A stretch of 64,000 nt of DNA from DASRHY01 sp035650275 (GCA_035650275.1 DASRHY010000018.1:17617-81616), one strand, 5' to 3'. Numbered from the stretch's first letter, positions 1-8,755 are shown. Notes: generated by a model not told the origin, from the sequence alone. A program made the numbers and translations.

Positions 1-1106
1 TTCGAGAAGCTCGACTTCGCCCCGCCCCGGTCGAGGCTGGACACCGTGATCACGCCCGGCAGCTCGGTCGGCATGTCGAGGCAGTCGTTGTTGATCGTCC
101 GGGGCGCCGGCGTGGTGTCGTTCGGGCTGCTGCTGTCGGTGGTCTTGTTGGCCAGGTCGTAGTTGGAGTTGCCGGCCGCGGCGACGGCGAGTGAGCCCTT
201 GCCGGTGGCGTACGCGACGGCGCGCCGGACCGAGGTCTGCACCGCGCCCTGGTCGGCGTCGTCATCACACCAGAACAGCCACGGGTCGATGAAGTAGCTG
301 TGGTTGGTGACCGCCATCCCGTGCTCCGCGGCCCAGATGAAGCCGCAGATCGAGTACTCCGGGTAGATGAAGCCGTCGTCGTTCACGACCTTCACCGAGG
401 CGATCCGCACGTTCGGCGCGACACCGACGATGCCGACGCCGTTGCGGGCGGCGGCGACGGTGCCGGCGACATGTTGGCCGTGGTCGCTGGTGGTGGGCCG
501 CCACGCTCCGGGCGTGGTGTTCGGCACGCCGTTGTCGATGCAGTTGACCGAGTTGGCCGCGTCGAAGTTCGGGGCCAGGTCAGGGTGCGTCTCGTCGATA
601 CCGCTGTCGTTGATGCCGACCAGCACCGACCGCGATCCGTCGGTGATCTCGTGCGCGAGGTTCGCCTTGATCTCCTGCATGTCCCACTGCTCGGACTCGC
701 GCGGGTCGGGGACCACGGCGGTCTCCGCCTCGATGCTCTGGGTCGAGGCCTCGGCCGGGCCTTCGGACACGGCGGCGGTCCGGGTGGCTCCCACGGACTG
801 GATGGTCTGCGCGGGCGCGGCATTCCTGACATCGGCCTTGAAGTCGGCGTCGGTCGACTGCGCGACGACGACACCGATCTGCGGCCAGGACTGCACCACG
901 GTCCCGCCGACGGCCTTGATCGCGGCCTCGACGTCCGATGTCGAGCCCTTGTTGGTGGCGTTGACGACGTAGTTCATCAGGGGGCCGGGTTCGGCGGCCG
1001 GCTGAGCCTGTGCGGTCGCGGCGGTACCGGCGACGGTCAGGGTGAGTGCTGTCGCTGCGAGGCCGGCCAGGGTACGGCGACCGCGCGAGCGGGGGGTCAG
1101 AGACAT
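1..1106 (-). CDS. Secreted S8 (subtilisin-like) serine peptidase, C-terminus cut by window edge
   Basis: Extracellular protease, 368 codons visible. The ATG at 1106 is preceded by GGAGGAGA, followed by a basic n-region (SRGRR), a hydrophobic stretch to about residue 30 and an Ala-rich cleavage zone (TAQAQPA), a clear Sec signal peptide. Residues 40-130 look like an inhibitor_I9-type propeptide. The catalytic Asp is in NDSGID (about D167) and the His in DHGQHVAGT (about H209); the oxyanion-hole Asn is in AAAGNS. The catalytic Ser motif (GTSMA) lies beyond base 1, so activity cannot be judged. The gene reads away from the divergent GntR gene. Family assignment is secure; the substrate is unknown. 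Confidence 0.93.
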   Translation of the reverse strand, partial: MSLTPRSRGRRTLAGLAATALTLTVAGTAATAQAQPAAEPGPLMNYVVNATNKGSTSDVEAAIKAVGGTVVQSWPQIGVVVAQSTDADFKADVRNAAPAQTIQSVGATRTAAVSEGPAEASTQSIEAETAVVPDPRESEQWDMQEIKANLAHEITDGSRSVLVGINDSGIDETHPDLAPNFDAANSVNCIDNGVPNTTPGAWRPTTSDHGQHVAGTVAAARNGVGIVGVAPNVRIASVKVVNDDGFIYPEYSICGFIWAAEHGMAVTNHSYFIDPWLFWCDDDADQGAVQTSVRRAVAYATGKGSLAVAAAGNSNYDLANKTTDSSSPNDTTPAPRTINNDCLDMPTELPGVITVSSLDRGGAKSSFS

Positions 1107-1313
1107 GGTCTCTCCTCCGGGGCGGGGACGGATCGGGAGCACTGTAGACCGGATCCGCCCGGATGTGGTCGGTCAAGCGGCGTGCCTGGGGATAACCCGC
1201 ACACTGGTCGCCCACCCCTTCGCACACCCCTCCGAACCCCGCGAGGGGACGGTGGTAAGATAGATACAAGAGAGATACACAACGCATGGATCGCAGTTCT
1301 GAAGGGTAGAAGG

Positions 1314-2042
1314 TTGTCAGACAGGAGATCGCCGAAGCCGGACTCGCTGGCGCTCGGCGACGAGACGACGGAGATCGCGCGCATCGTCGCGGAGAACGCA
1401 CCCGAGGTGGAGCGCATCCCGGCGGCCGAGCGGGTGTATGCGTACGTCAAGACCGCGATCCTGGACCGGGTCTACCCCGGCGGCATGCTGCTCACCGAGG
1501 GAGAGCTGGCCGAGGCCGTCGGGGTGTCCCGGACGCCGGTCCGTGAGGCGCTGCTGCGGCTCGAGGCTGCCGGTCTGGTCAAGCTGTACCCGAAGAAGGG
1601 CGCGCTGGTGCTGCCGGTGCTGCCGCAGGAGATCAACGACGTGCTCGAGGCGCGCGAGCTGATCGAGACGCACGCGGCGGCGAAGGTATGGCCGCGGCGC
1701 AAGGCGCTGGTGGCGGAGCTGGAGCCGGTGCTGCAGCGGATGCGCGCGCACAAGCGGGCCGGTGACGCGAAGAGCTTCCTGGAGGCGGACCGGGCCTTCC
1801 ACGAGGCGATCGTGGCCGCCGCCGGCAACGAGATCCTCACCAACCTGTACCTGAGCCTGCGCGACCGCCAGGTCCGGATGGGGGTGGCGTCGATCCAGGT
1901 CGCGCCGTCCCGGATGGAGAAGTCGATCGCGGACCACGTCGAGCTGGTCGCCGCGCTGGGCGGCAACAGCGGCAAGCGGTTCCGCGAGCTGGTCGCCGGT
2001 CACATCCACGCCGCCGCGGAGAGCCTGCGGGGCATGCAGTGA
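1314..2042 (+). CDS. GntR-family (FadR/FCD subfamily) transcriptional regulator
   Basis: DNA-binding metabolite-responsive regulator, about 242 aa. The winged-helix domain lies near residues 40-105 (ILDRVYPGGMLLTEGELAEA, then VSRTPVREALLRLEAAGLV). The C-terminal FCD domain keeps the Asp/His metal-ligand pattern (D-x3-H in DRAFHEAI, H in IADHVELV, H in AGHIHAA). The open frame extends far upstream antisense to the protease, so a start had to be chosen: TTG at 1314 has GAAGGG 7 nt upstream; GTG 1407 has no ribosome-binding site. TAAGAT at 1256-1261 is a plausible -10, followed by two AGATACA copies 11 bp apart (1262-1279), a possible operator. The stop overlaps the MFS start (GTGA), so it probably controls that transporter. 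Confidence 0.9.
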   Translation: MSDRRSPKPDSLALGDETTEIARIVAENAPEVERIPAAERVYAYVKTAILDRVYPGGMLLTEGELAEAVGVSRTPVREALLRLEAAGLVKLYPKKGALVLPVLPQEINDVLEARELIETHAAAKVWPRRKALVAELEPVLQRMRAHKRAGDAKSFLEADRAFHEAIVAAAGNEILTNLYLSLRDRQVRMGVASIQVAPSRMEKSIADHVELVAALGGNSGKRFRELVAGHIHAAAESLRGMQ

Positions 2043-3370
2043 CCGATACGCTCCACCCGCTCGGCGGCCGGCGCGCCTGGGCCATCTGGGGCACCGCCAT
2101 CGCCGTCTACATCCTCACCGTGATGCACCGCTCCTCGATGAGCGTCGCGGGCCTGAATGCCACCGAACGGTTCGGCATCTCCGCGTCCGCGCTGGCCAGC
2201 TTCACCGTCGTCCAGCTGCTCGTGTACGCCGCGATGCAGGTCCCGGTCGGCGTTCTGCTGGACCGGTACGGCTCCAAGCGGCTGCTGGTCACCGCGTCCC
2301 TGCTGCTGTTCGCCGCGCAGACCGCGTTCAGCCTGGTCGCGTCGTACCCGGCCGCGCTGGCCGCCCGGGCGCTGCTCGGTGTCGGCGACGCGCTGGTCTT
2401 CATCAGCGTGCTGCGGGTGCTGATGCTGTGGTTCCCGGCACTGCGGCAGCCGGTGATGTCCCAGCTCACCGGGTTGCTCGGCGGGCTGGGCGCGATCGTC
2501 GCCACCGTACCGATGGCGGCCGCACTGCGCTCGCTCGGCTGGACCCCCACGTTCGCCGCCGCCGGTCTGCTCAGCCTGGTGACCGGCGTCGCGGTGCTCA
2601 TGTTCCTCAGGGACAGCCCGTACGACGAGCCGTTGCACCGGACCAAGCAGTCGCTCGGCGAGATCCGGCTCAACCTGCGCCGGGCCTGGACGGAGCCGGG
2701 CACCCGGCTCGGGCTCTGGACGCACTTCACCACCATCTTCTCCGCCGGCACCTTCGGGCTGCTCTGGGGCTACCCGTTCCTGGTCCGCGGCCAGGGCATC
2801 TCCTCGACCACGGCGGCCAGCCTGCTGGTGCTGCCGGTGCTGGCCAGCATGGCGCTCGGTCCGCTGGTCGGCCGGTACGCTGCGCGGTACCCGTTCTACC
2901 GGTCCTGGATCGTGCTCGCGGTGATCGGCAGCACAGTGACGATGTGGACGGTGGTGTTGCTCTGGCCGGGCCAGGCGCCGCTGCCGGTACTGGTGATGCT
3001 GATCGTCGTACTCGCGGCCGGCGGCCCGGGCAGCATGCTCGGACTGGACTACGCGCGGACCTTCAACCCGGCCACCCGGTTCGGCGCCGCGAACGGGATC
3101 GTGAACACCGGCGGCTTCATCGCCACGCTGATCTGCATCGCCGCGGTCGGGGTGATGCTGGACCTGTCCGCGCACGAGCTGACCCGGACCGTCGGTGGCT
3201 TCAACAACATCTCCGACTTCAAGTGGGCCCTCTCCGTGCAGTACCTGCTGTGGTCGGTCGGCACCGTGCAGATCCTGCGCTACCGCCGCCGCGCCCGCGC
3301 GACGCTGGCCCGGTACAACCCCGAGATCTACGAGGCGCTGCGCGCCAACAAGGTCGTCCCGCTGACCTGA
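2039..3370 (+). CDS. MFS transporter
   Basis: Inner-membrane secondary transporter of the major facilitator superfamily, 443 aa, with about 12 hydrophobic segments. The loop after TM2 carries the family motif A as LLDRYGSKRLL, and a second copy-like loop follows TM8. The GTG start at 2039 overlaps the stop of the GntR regulator by 4 nt, so the two are translationally coupled and the regulator probably responds to the transported compound or a derivative. The protein resembles the nitrate/sugar-phosphate/organic-acid branch of MFS, but substrate cannot be read from sequence. Confidence 0.9.
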   Translation: MTDTLHPLGGRRAWAIWGTAIAVYILTVMHRSSMSVAGLNATERFGISASALASFTVVQLLVYAAMQVPVGVLLDRYGSKRLLVTASLLLFAAQTAFSLVASYPAALAARALLGVGDALVFISVLRVLMLWFPALRQPVMSQLTGLLGGLGAIVATVPMAAALRSLGWTPTFAAAGLLSLVTGVAVLMFLRDSPYDEPLHRTKQSLGEIRLNLRRAWTEPGTRLGLWTHFTTIFSAGTFGLLWGYPFLVRGQGISSTTAASLLVLPVLASMALGPLVGRYAARYPFYRSWIVLAVIGSTVTMWTVVLLWPGQAPLPVLVMLIVVLAAGGPGSMLGLDYARTFNPATRFGAANGIVNTGGFIATLICIAAVGVMLDLSAHELTRTVGGFNNISDFKWALSVQYLLWSVGTVQILRYRRRARATLARYNPEIYEALRANKVVPLT

Positions 3371-3378
3371 CGCCGGGG

Positions 3379-3427
3379 TGCCAGCGTGATGCCAGGGGCC
3401 GCCAGCGGCGTACCAGCGTCCTGCCAG
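3379..3427 (+). promoter_or_regulatory. Array of five CCAG direct repeats, SARP/OmpR-type binding site candidate
   Basis: TGCCAG or one-base variants begin at 3379, 3390, 3400, 3411 and 3422, so the spacing is 11, 10, 11 and 11 bp, one helical turn each. Hexa/heptamer direct repeats at 11-bp spacing are the classic target layout for SARP and other OmpR-fold regulators. A SARP/BTAD-type regulator is encoded at 5410-8733, and the array sits upstream of the DrrAB-like exporter at 3484. The link between them is inference. Confidence 0.55.
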
Positions 3428-3441
3428 TGGGCCGGTGGACG

Positions 3442-3467
3442 GTGGGTTCGTCACAACACGAACCCAC
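3442..3467. promoter_or_regulatory. Perfect 10-bp inverted repeat upstream of drrA-like gene
   Basis: GTGGGTTCGT (3442-3451) and its exact complement ACGAACCCAC (3458-3467) flank a 6-nt spacer. It lies just upstream of the ribosome-binding site GGGAGG of the ABC ATPase gene at 3484. It could be a dimeric repressor operator (TetR-like spacing) or a leader hairpin near the initiation region. No TetR gene lies nearby. Confidence 0.5.
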
Positions 3468-3483
3468 TGCATGGGAGGACGAG

Positions 3484-4452
3484 ATGTCCACTACGGCCAT
3501 CGCGGCCGAGGGTCTGGTCAAGCACTTCGGGACCACGAAGGCGCTCGACGGCGTCGATCTCGAGGTCGGCCGCGGTCGGGTGCTCGGCGTACTCGGGCCG
3601 AACGGCGCCGGCAAGACCACCGCGGTCCGGATCCTCGGCACGCTGCTGCGCCCGGACGCCGGGCGGGCGACGGTCGGCGGGTACGACGTGGTGCGGGACC
3701 CGGCCAGGGTTCGTGAGCTGATCGGCCTGACCGGGCAGTACGCGAGCGTCGACGAGGACCTGTCCGGCCGCCGCAACCTGGTCATGCTCGGCCGGCTGCT
3801 CGGGATGCCCCGTGTCGCTGCCCGGGAGCGCGCCGCTGAGCTGCTCGACCGGTTCGAGCTGACCGACGCCGCGGACCGGATCGCGAAGACGTACTCCGGC
3901 GGGATGCGCCGCCGGCTCGACCTGGCCGCGAGCCTGGTCGGCCGCCCGAGCATCCTCTACCTGGACGAGCCCACCACCGGCCTGGACCCGCACAGCCGTA
4001 ACGACGTGTGGGCGACGATCCGCCGGCTGGTCGCCGAGGGCGCGACAGTGCTGCTGACCACGCAGTACCTGGAGGAGGCCGACGCACTGGCCGACTCGAT
4101 CGTGGTGTTCGACCACGGCCGGATCGTGGCCGAGGGCACGCCGGCGGCGCTGAAGGCGCAGACCGGCCGGCAGTCGCTCGACGTACGCCCGGCCGACCCG
4201 GCCGACCTGGACAAGGTCGAGTCGATCCTGGCCCAGGTGGTCGGCACCGCGCCGAGCACCGACGCGGACCGTGGGCTGGTCAGCGTCGCCGTGACCGGCG
4301 GTACGGCGATGCCGGCCGTGGTTCGCCGGCTGGAGGACGCCGGCATCACCGTCACCGAGCTGTCACTGCGGCTGCCGAGCCTGGACGAGGTCTTCCTCGG
4401 CCTCACCGGCCACGCGGCTGTCACCCCGGACACCGAAGGAGCACTCGTATGA
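3484..4452 (+). CDS. ABC exporter ATP-binding protein, DrrA (daunorubicin-resistance) family
   Basis: Cytosolic ATPase that would power drug or lipid export together with the next gene, 322 aa, the usual DrrA length. Walker A is GPNGAGKT (residues 38-45), the ABC signature is YSGGMRRRLDL, Walker B is ILYLDEPTTGLDP, and the switch His is replaced by Gln in LLTTQYLEEAD, as is normal in this family. The C-terminal 80 residues match the DUF4162-type tail ending in LPSLDEVFLGLTG. The ATG at 3484 follows GGGAGG. It overlaps the permease gene by ATGA. The upstream region holds five direct repeats and a perfect inverted repeat. Confidence 0.93.
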   Translation: MSTTAIAAEGLVKHFGTTKALDGVDLEVGRGRVLGVLGPNGAGKTTAVRILGTLLRPDAGRATVGGYDVVRDPARVRELIGLTGQYASVDEDLSGRRNLVMLGRLLGMPRVAARERAAELLDRFELTDAADRIAKTYSGGMRRRLDLAASLVGRPSILYLDEPTTGLDPHSRNDVWATIRRLVAEGATVLLTTQYLEEADALADSIVVFDHGRIVAEGTPAALKAQTGRQSLDVRPADPADLDKVESILAQVVGTAPSTDADRGLVSVAVTGGTAMPAVVRRLEDAGITVTELSLRLPSLDEVFLGLTGHAAVTPDTEGALV

Positions 4453-5246
4453 GCGCGATGGCACCGACCGTGCGCAGGACACCTTGGAGCTGGGTCGAGC
4501 AGAGCCTCACCCTGGCCTGGCGCAACATCGTCCGGATCCGGCAGAACCCCGAGGCGCTCGCGGACGTGACGTTCCAGCCGATCATCTTCACGGTGCTGTT
4601 CGTGTTCGTGTTCGGCGGCGCGATCGCCGGCGCGGGCGGCTGGCAGGACTACCTGCAGTTCGTGCTGCCGGGGCTGCTGGTGCAGAGCGTGGTATTCGCC
4701 ACGATGGGTACCGGTGTCGGGTTGAACGACGACTTCGCCAAGGGCGTGTTCGACCGGTTCCGCAGCCTGCCGATCTCCCGGTCGGCACCGCTGGTCGGCG
4801 CCGTGCTCGGGGACGCGGTCCGGTACACGGTGTCGATCGTGATCCTGCTGACGTTCTCGATGATCCTCGGCTTCCGGTTCCACAACGGGGTCGGGAACGG
4901 GCTGCTGGCCTGCCTGCTGGTGCTCGCGTTCGCGCTCTCGCTGTGCTGGGCCTGGGTGTGGATCGGGTTGAAGCTGAAGACCGCGCAGGGTGTGCAGGGC
5001 GTGGCGTTCCTGGTGATGTTCCCGCTGACGTTCGGCAGCAACGTGTTCGTACCGCCCGACACGTTGCCGGGCTGGATGCAGGCGTTCGTGAACGTGAACC
5101 CGGTCAAGCACCTGGTCGACACGATGCGCGGGCTGATGCTCGGCGGGCCGGTCCAGGGACCACTGCTCTGGACGGTGTTCTGGATGGCGGCCTTCGTCGC
5201 GGTGTTCGCACCACTCGCGATCCGCGCCTACCGCCAGCGCACCTAG
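4449..5246 (+). CDS. ABC-2 type exporter permease, DrrB family
   Basis: Membrane partner of the preceding ATPase, 265 aa with about six hydrophobic segments typical of ABC-2 permeases. The motif LPISRSAPLVGAVLGD (residues about 115-130) and the segment PLTFGSNVFVPPDTLPGWMQ followed by VNPVKHLVDTMRGL are characteristic of DrrB/NodJ-type permeases. The start overlaps the ATPase stop (ATGA). The stop at 5246 abuts a 163-bp inverted-repeat element. The DrrAB family exports hydrophobic drugs or lipids; the cargo here is unknown. Confidence 0.92.
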   Translation: MSAMAPTVRRTPWSWVEQSLTLAWRNIVRIRQNPEALADVTFQPIIFTVLFVFVFGGAIAGAGGWQDYLQFVLPGLLVQSVVFATMGTGVGLNDDFAKGVFDRFRSLPISRSAPLVGAVLGDAVRYTVSIVILLTFSMILGFRFHNGVGNGLLACLLVLAFALSLCWAWVWIGLKLKTAQGVQGVAFLVMFPLTFGSNVFVPPDTLPGWMQAFVNVNPVKHLVDTMRGLMLGGPVQGPLLWTVFWMAAFVAVFAPLAIRAYRQRT

Positions 5247-5395
5247 GGGGTGTCTGATGGATCGTTGATCTGCTGCGCGGCACTCGGTGGGGCGTCTCGC
5301 CGCGTTGTCGTCGTCGCGCGATGCGCCGCATCGCTCTCCTCCTCCGCCTTGCGATACACCCCACCGAGCACCTGCTCGCGACGATCACGATCCAT
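5243..5395 (-). CDS. Possible 50-aa hydrophilic protein inside an inverted-repeat element
   Basis: A minus-strand reading frame with ATG at 5395, preceded by GAGGGGG six nt upstream, 14 nt downstream of the stop of the large SARP/BTAD regulator. The product is charged (MDRDRREQVLGGVYRKAEEE at the start) with no recognised domain. The whole frame lies within the 5245-5407 inverted repeat, its first and last codons forming the arms, and its GC3 (about 70%) is lower than in neighbouring genes. It may be a real small protein co-transcribed with the regulator or a chance frame in a mobile repeat. Confidence 0.35.
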   Translation of the reverse strand: MDRDRREQVLGGVYRKAEEESDAAHRATTTTRRDAPPSAAQQINDPSDTP

Positions 5396-5407
5396 CAGAC
5401 ACCCCCT
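5245..5407. repeat. 163-bp element with 21-bp perfect terminal inverted repeats (MITE-like)
   Basis: Positions 5245-5265 and 5387-5407 are exact reverse complements over 21 bp, separated by 121 bp. A second inner inverted pair (around 5281-5293 and 5357-5366, core CCCCACCGAG) continues the symmetry. It fills the space between the convergent exporter and regulator genes. No clear target-site duplication is visible. It could be a non-autonomous mobile element or a long bidirectional terminator. Confidence 0.6.
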
Positions 5408-5409
5408 CG

Positions 5410-8400
5410 TCAGTGCCCCGAGATCTGTAGGGCGAACGGGTCGGCGGGGAGGTCGAGCTCGGTGTACGCGGCGGCGCGGGTGAGGGAGGCGCCGCCGTCG
5501 TACTCCGCCTGGTACGCCGTGTCGCCGAGCGCCTCCCGGGCCTGCTCGGCGGTGCGGCGTACGTCCTGGCCCGGCAGCGACCGCATCCCGCGGAGCGCGG
5601 CGGCGACACCGAGCAGCCGGGCGGACCGTTGCGCGTCTCCGGCGGCGAGCTCGACCGCGGCACTGGCCTCGACCACGGCGGACAGCACCGGCATGTCCTC
5701 GGCCGCGGCGCCGAGCTCGACCGCACGACGGCACAGCCGCCCGGCCAGGTCCAGGTCGCCGTCGTCGAGCGCCACTGCGGCGCGCATCGCGTGCATCATC
5801 GCCAGCGCCTGCGGCGCGAACCGTTCGGACACTGCGCCGAGCTGGTCCAGGGCCCGGTCGGTCAGCTCGCGGGCCGAATCCAGGTCGCCGGCACGTCGCT
5901 CGAGAACGCCCAGCGCGGCGTTCGCGAACGCCTCGTTGCCGGGGCTGGCGTCCCGGATCGCCTGCTCCCGGGCCTGCAGCAGATCCGCCCGGGCGCCGTC
6001 GGTGTCGCCAAGCTCGGCCCTGCTCTGGCTGCGCTGGACCAACAGCATCGGAACCCCTTCCCGGGTGCCGAGCTCGTCCAGCAGTCGCAACGCCTCGGTC
6101 AGCGCCGGGACCGCCCGGGCATGGTCGCCGGCCTGCATCGCGTGACTGGCCAGGCCGCGCTGCGCGAGCGACATGCCCCAGCGGTCGCCGAGGGACCGGA
6201 ACCCGGCGAGCGCCTCGGTGAGGTCGGCGTACATCTGCTCGACGTCGCCCTCGTTCTCGGCGAGCATCGCGCGCATCATCCGGGTCAGCGACCGGTTCCA
6301 CGGGTCCGGGTCGTCCTGGGCCTTCTCGATCTGCACCAGCGCAGCCGAGCGGTCCCGCCGGATCATCGCCCAGATCCCGTCCGCGATGAGCGCCTCCATC
6401 CAGCCGTCCTCGCCGCGGTGCCGCCGGTGCAGCAGCCGGATCTCGGCCAGCGCCCGCAGTGACCGGCGCATCGCCAGGTCGGTGCGTTCGGTGCCCTCGG
6501 TGGCGATGTTGCCGAGCGCGTACAGGAACAGCGTGACGCTGCGCTGCCGGACCGGCGCCTGACCTGGTACGTCGAGCGCGGAGCGCAGCCAGGTCATCGA
6601 CTCGGCCGGCCGGCCGCGCAGGTTCCAGTACTCGCCGAGCACTGCGACCAGCCGGATCGCCAGGTCGGCGTCGCCGGTGTCGATCGCGAGCCGTAATGCG
6701 CCGAGCAGGTTGTCGTGGTCGGCGTCCAGCCGGGCGATCCAGACCAGCTGCTCGCCGGTACGCAGCTTCGGCTCGGCCAGCTCGACCAGCTCGCGGAAGT
6801 GCTCGGCGTGCGTGCGTCGTACCGCGTCGGTCTCACCGGCCTCGGCCAGCCGTTCCGCGCTGAACGCCTTGACCGTCTCCAGCATCCGGTACCGTACCGA
6901 GCCGCCGCTGTCAGTTGCCTCCAGCAACGACTTGTCGACCAGCGACGCCAGCACCGGCAGTACGTCGTCGGCGGGTACGCCGTCGCCGGCACAGACCCGC
7001 TCGGCCGCCTCCAGGGTGGCGCCGCCGGCGAACACGGAGAGCCGCCGGGCCACCGCGCGCTCGGCGTCGTCCAGCAGGTCCCAGCTCCACTCGACCACGG
7101 CGCGCAGCGTCTGGTGCCGCGGCAGCGCGGTCCGCGAACCGCTGGTCAGCAGCCGGAAGCGGTCCGACAGTCGCGCGACGATCTGCTCCGGGCTCATCGA
7201 CCGCAGCCGTGCCGCCGCCAGCTCGATCGCGAGCGGCATCCCGTCCAGCCGGCGGCAGATCTCACCGACCGCGGGCCCGTTCTGCGCGGTGAGCGTGAAG
7301 CCCGGGCTGACCGCGGTGGCGCGGTCCGCGAACAGCTGCACCGCCGCGCCGGTGCTCTCGTCCCGGGCCGGCAGCTCCAGGGGCCCGACCGGGTACAGCT
7401 GCTCGCCGTCGATCCCGAGCGGCTCCCGGCTGGTCGCCAGCACCCGTAGCGACGGGCACCGGGTGAGCAGCGCGTCGGCCAGGTCCGCGACCCCGGCGAC
7501 CAGGTGCTCGCAGTTGTCCAGCAGCAGGGTGACCCGGCGTTCGGCCAGCACCTCCAGCAGCCGGTCCCGGGCCGCCCGGACCGCGGGGATCCGGCCGGGC
7601 GCGATGGTGCCGCGGATTCCGTCGACGTACTCGCTGACACCCAGGGCGGACAGGATCGCCGGTGCCACGTCCGCGGGGTCGGCCAGCGGAGCGAGCTCGA
7701 CGAACCAGATCCCGTCCGGCGAGTACGGCGCCAGCGTCGGCGCTGTCTCGGTCGCGAGCCGGGTCTTGCCGGCACCGCCCGGGCCGACCAGGGTGAGCAG
7801 CCGCGCGGTGCCGAGCAGGTGGCCGATCGCCTCGACATCCCCGGACCTGCCGACGAAGCTGGTCAGCCTTGCACGCAGGTTGTTCGGCACTGCGTTGTCC
7901 GGCACTGCGGTCTTCGGCATTGCGTTGTCCGGCGTCTTGGTATCGGTTGGCCGTCGTACCGGGTCGACGTCGTGGCCGCGCAGCACCGCGACATGGAGGT
8001 CGCGCAGCCGGGGCGACGGGTCGACGCCGAGCTCGTCCGCGAGCCGGGTCCGCAGATCGTCGTACGTGGTGACCGCGTCGGTCTGCCGCCCGGACGCGTG
8101 CAACGTCCGGATCAGCAGTTCGTGGGTACGTTCCCGCAGTGGATGCGCGGCGGCCAGCGGGCGCAGGACGGCGACCGCATCGCCGGCCCGGCCGAGCCTG
8201 ACCAGTGCGGCCGCGCGGTCCTCGGCGGCGGCCAGCCGCAGGTCGTCCAGCCGGGCCGCCGGCGCGTCGGCGAAGGGCACATCGCGTACGTCGGCCAGCG
8301 CCTCGCCGCGCCACAGTTGCTCGGCCTCGGTGAGCAGGTCGACAGTCTTGTCCGGGTCGGTCGCGGCGCGGGCGTCGGACACCAGCCGCTCGAACTCGAG

Positions 8401-8733
8401 TGCGTCGACGCGAGCGCCGGTCAGCGTGTACCCGGCCGGCCCGGACCGCACCGCGTCCGGCGAACCGAGCGTCGTCCGCAGCCTCGACACCAGTGACTGC
8501 AATGCGTTCGCCACGGCAGCCGGTGGCTCGTCCCCCCACAGGGCGTCCACCAAGGTGGTCGTACCTACCGGCCGGCCTGCGTCCAGCGCCAGCCGCACCA
8601 GCAGGGCCCGCAACCGCCCGCCGCGAACCTCCACCGGCGACCCGTCACCGGCCCGCACCTCCAGCGGCCCCAGCACTCCAACCCGCACCCAGCCACTCTC
8701 GCACAGCCTCATGACGCTCCTGTCGTCGATCAT
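5410..8733 (-). CDS. Large SARP/AfsR-like regulator: OmpR-type HTH, BTAD, NB-ARC-like ATPase, TPR
   Basis: Pathway-type transcriptional regulator of 1,107 aa. Domains in order: winged-helix DNA-binding domain (about 17-105, starting VRVGVLGPLEVRAGDG), bacterial transcriptional activation domain (about 110-255), a STAND/NB-ARC-like NTPase (about 285-560; Walker A GPGGAGKTRLA, Walker B VTLLLDNCEHL, then LRVLATSREPLG), and helical TPR-like repeats to the end. This is the AfsR-like architecture. ATG 8733 has GGAG 6 nt upstream; ATG 8712 has AGGAG 4 nt upstream and is an alternative. The gene is divergent from the serine hydrolase at 8769 and convergent with the DrrAB exporter, whose upstream direct repeats suit this protein class. 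Confidence 0.92.
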   Translation of the reverse strand: MIDDRSVMRLCESGWVRVGVLGPLEVRAGDGSPVEVRGGRLRALLVRLALDAGRPVGTTTLVDALWGDEPPAAVANALQSLVSRLRTTLGSPDAVRSGPAGYTLTGARVDALEFERLVSDARAATDPDKTVDLLTEAEQLWRGEALADVRDVPFADAPAARLDDLRLAAAEDRAAALVRLGRAGDAVAVLRPLAAAHPLRERTHELLIRTLHASGRQTDAVTTYDDLRTRLADELGVDPSPRLRDLHVAVLRGHDVDPVRRPTDTKTPDNAMPKTAVPDNAVPNNLRARLTSFVGRSGDVEAIGHLLGTARLLTLVGPGGAGKTRLATETAPTLAPYSPDGIWFVELAPLADPADVAPAILSALGVSEYVDGIRGTIAPGRIPAVRAARDRLLEVLAERRVTLLLDNCEHLVAGVADLADALLTRCPSLRVLATSREPLGIDGEQLYPVGPLELPARDESTGAAVQLFADRATAVSPGFTLTAQNGPAVGEICRRLDGMPLAIELAAARLRSMSPEQIVARLSDRFRLLTSGSRTALPRHQTLRAVVEWSWDLLDDAERAVARRLSVFAGGATLEAAERVCAGDGVPADDVLPVLASLVDKSLLEATDSGGSVRYRMLETVKAFSAERLAEAGETDAVRRTHAEHFRELVELAEPKLRTGEQLVWIARLDADHDNLLGALRLAIDTGDADLAIRLVAVLGEYWNLRGRPAESMTWLRSALDVPGQAPVRQRSVTLFLYALGNIATEGTERTDLAMRRSLRALAEIRLLHRRHRGEDGWMEALIADGIWAMIRRDRSAALVQIEKAQDDPDPWNRSLTRMMRAMLAENEGDVEQMYADLTEALAGFRSLGDRWGMSLAQRGLASHAMQAGDHARAVPALTEALRLLDELGTREGVPMLLVQRSQSRAELGDTDGARADLLQAREQAIRDASPGNEAFANAALGVLERRAGDLDSARELTDRALDQLGAVSERFAPQALAMMHAMRAAVALDDGDLDLAGRLCRRAVELGAAAEDMPVLSAVVEASAAVELAAGDAQRSARLLGVAAALRGMRSLPGQDVRRTAEQAREALGDTAYQAEYDGGASLTRAAAYTELDLPADPFALQISGH

Positions 8734-8755
8734 TCGACACTCCGGCCCGTCGGCG

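Noticed and set aside
300..1313. Long plus-strand open frame continuous with the GntR gene
   Set aside because: It runs antisense to the S8 protease, which has a signal peptide and catalytic motifs; the upstream translation is Arg/Gly-rich and shows no family features.
5250..5483. 77-codon plus-strand frame from within the 163-bp inverted-repeat element
   Set aside because: It arises from the mirrored arm and runs into the 3' end of the minus-strand regulator gene; no coding features.
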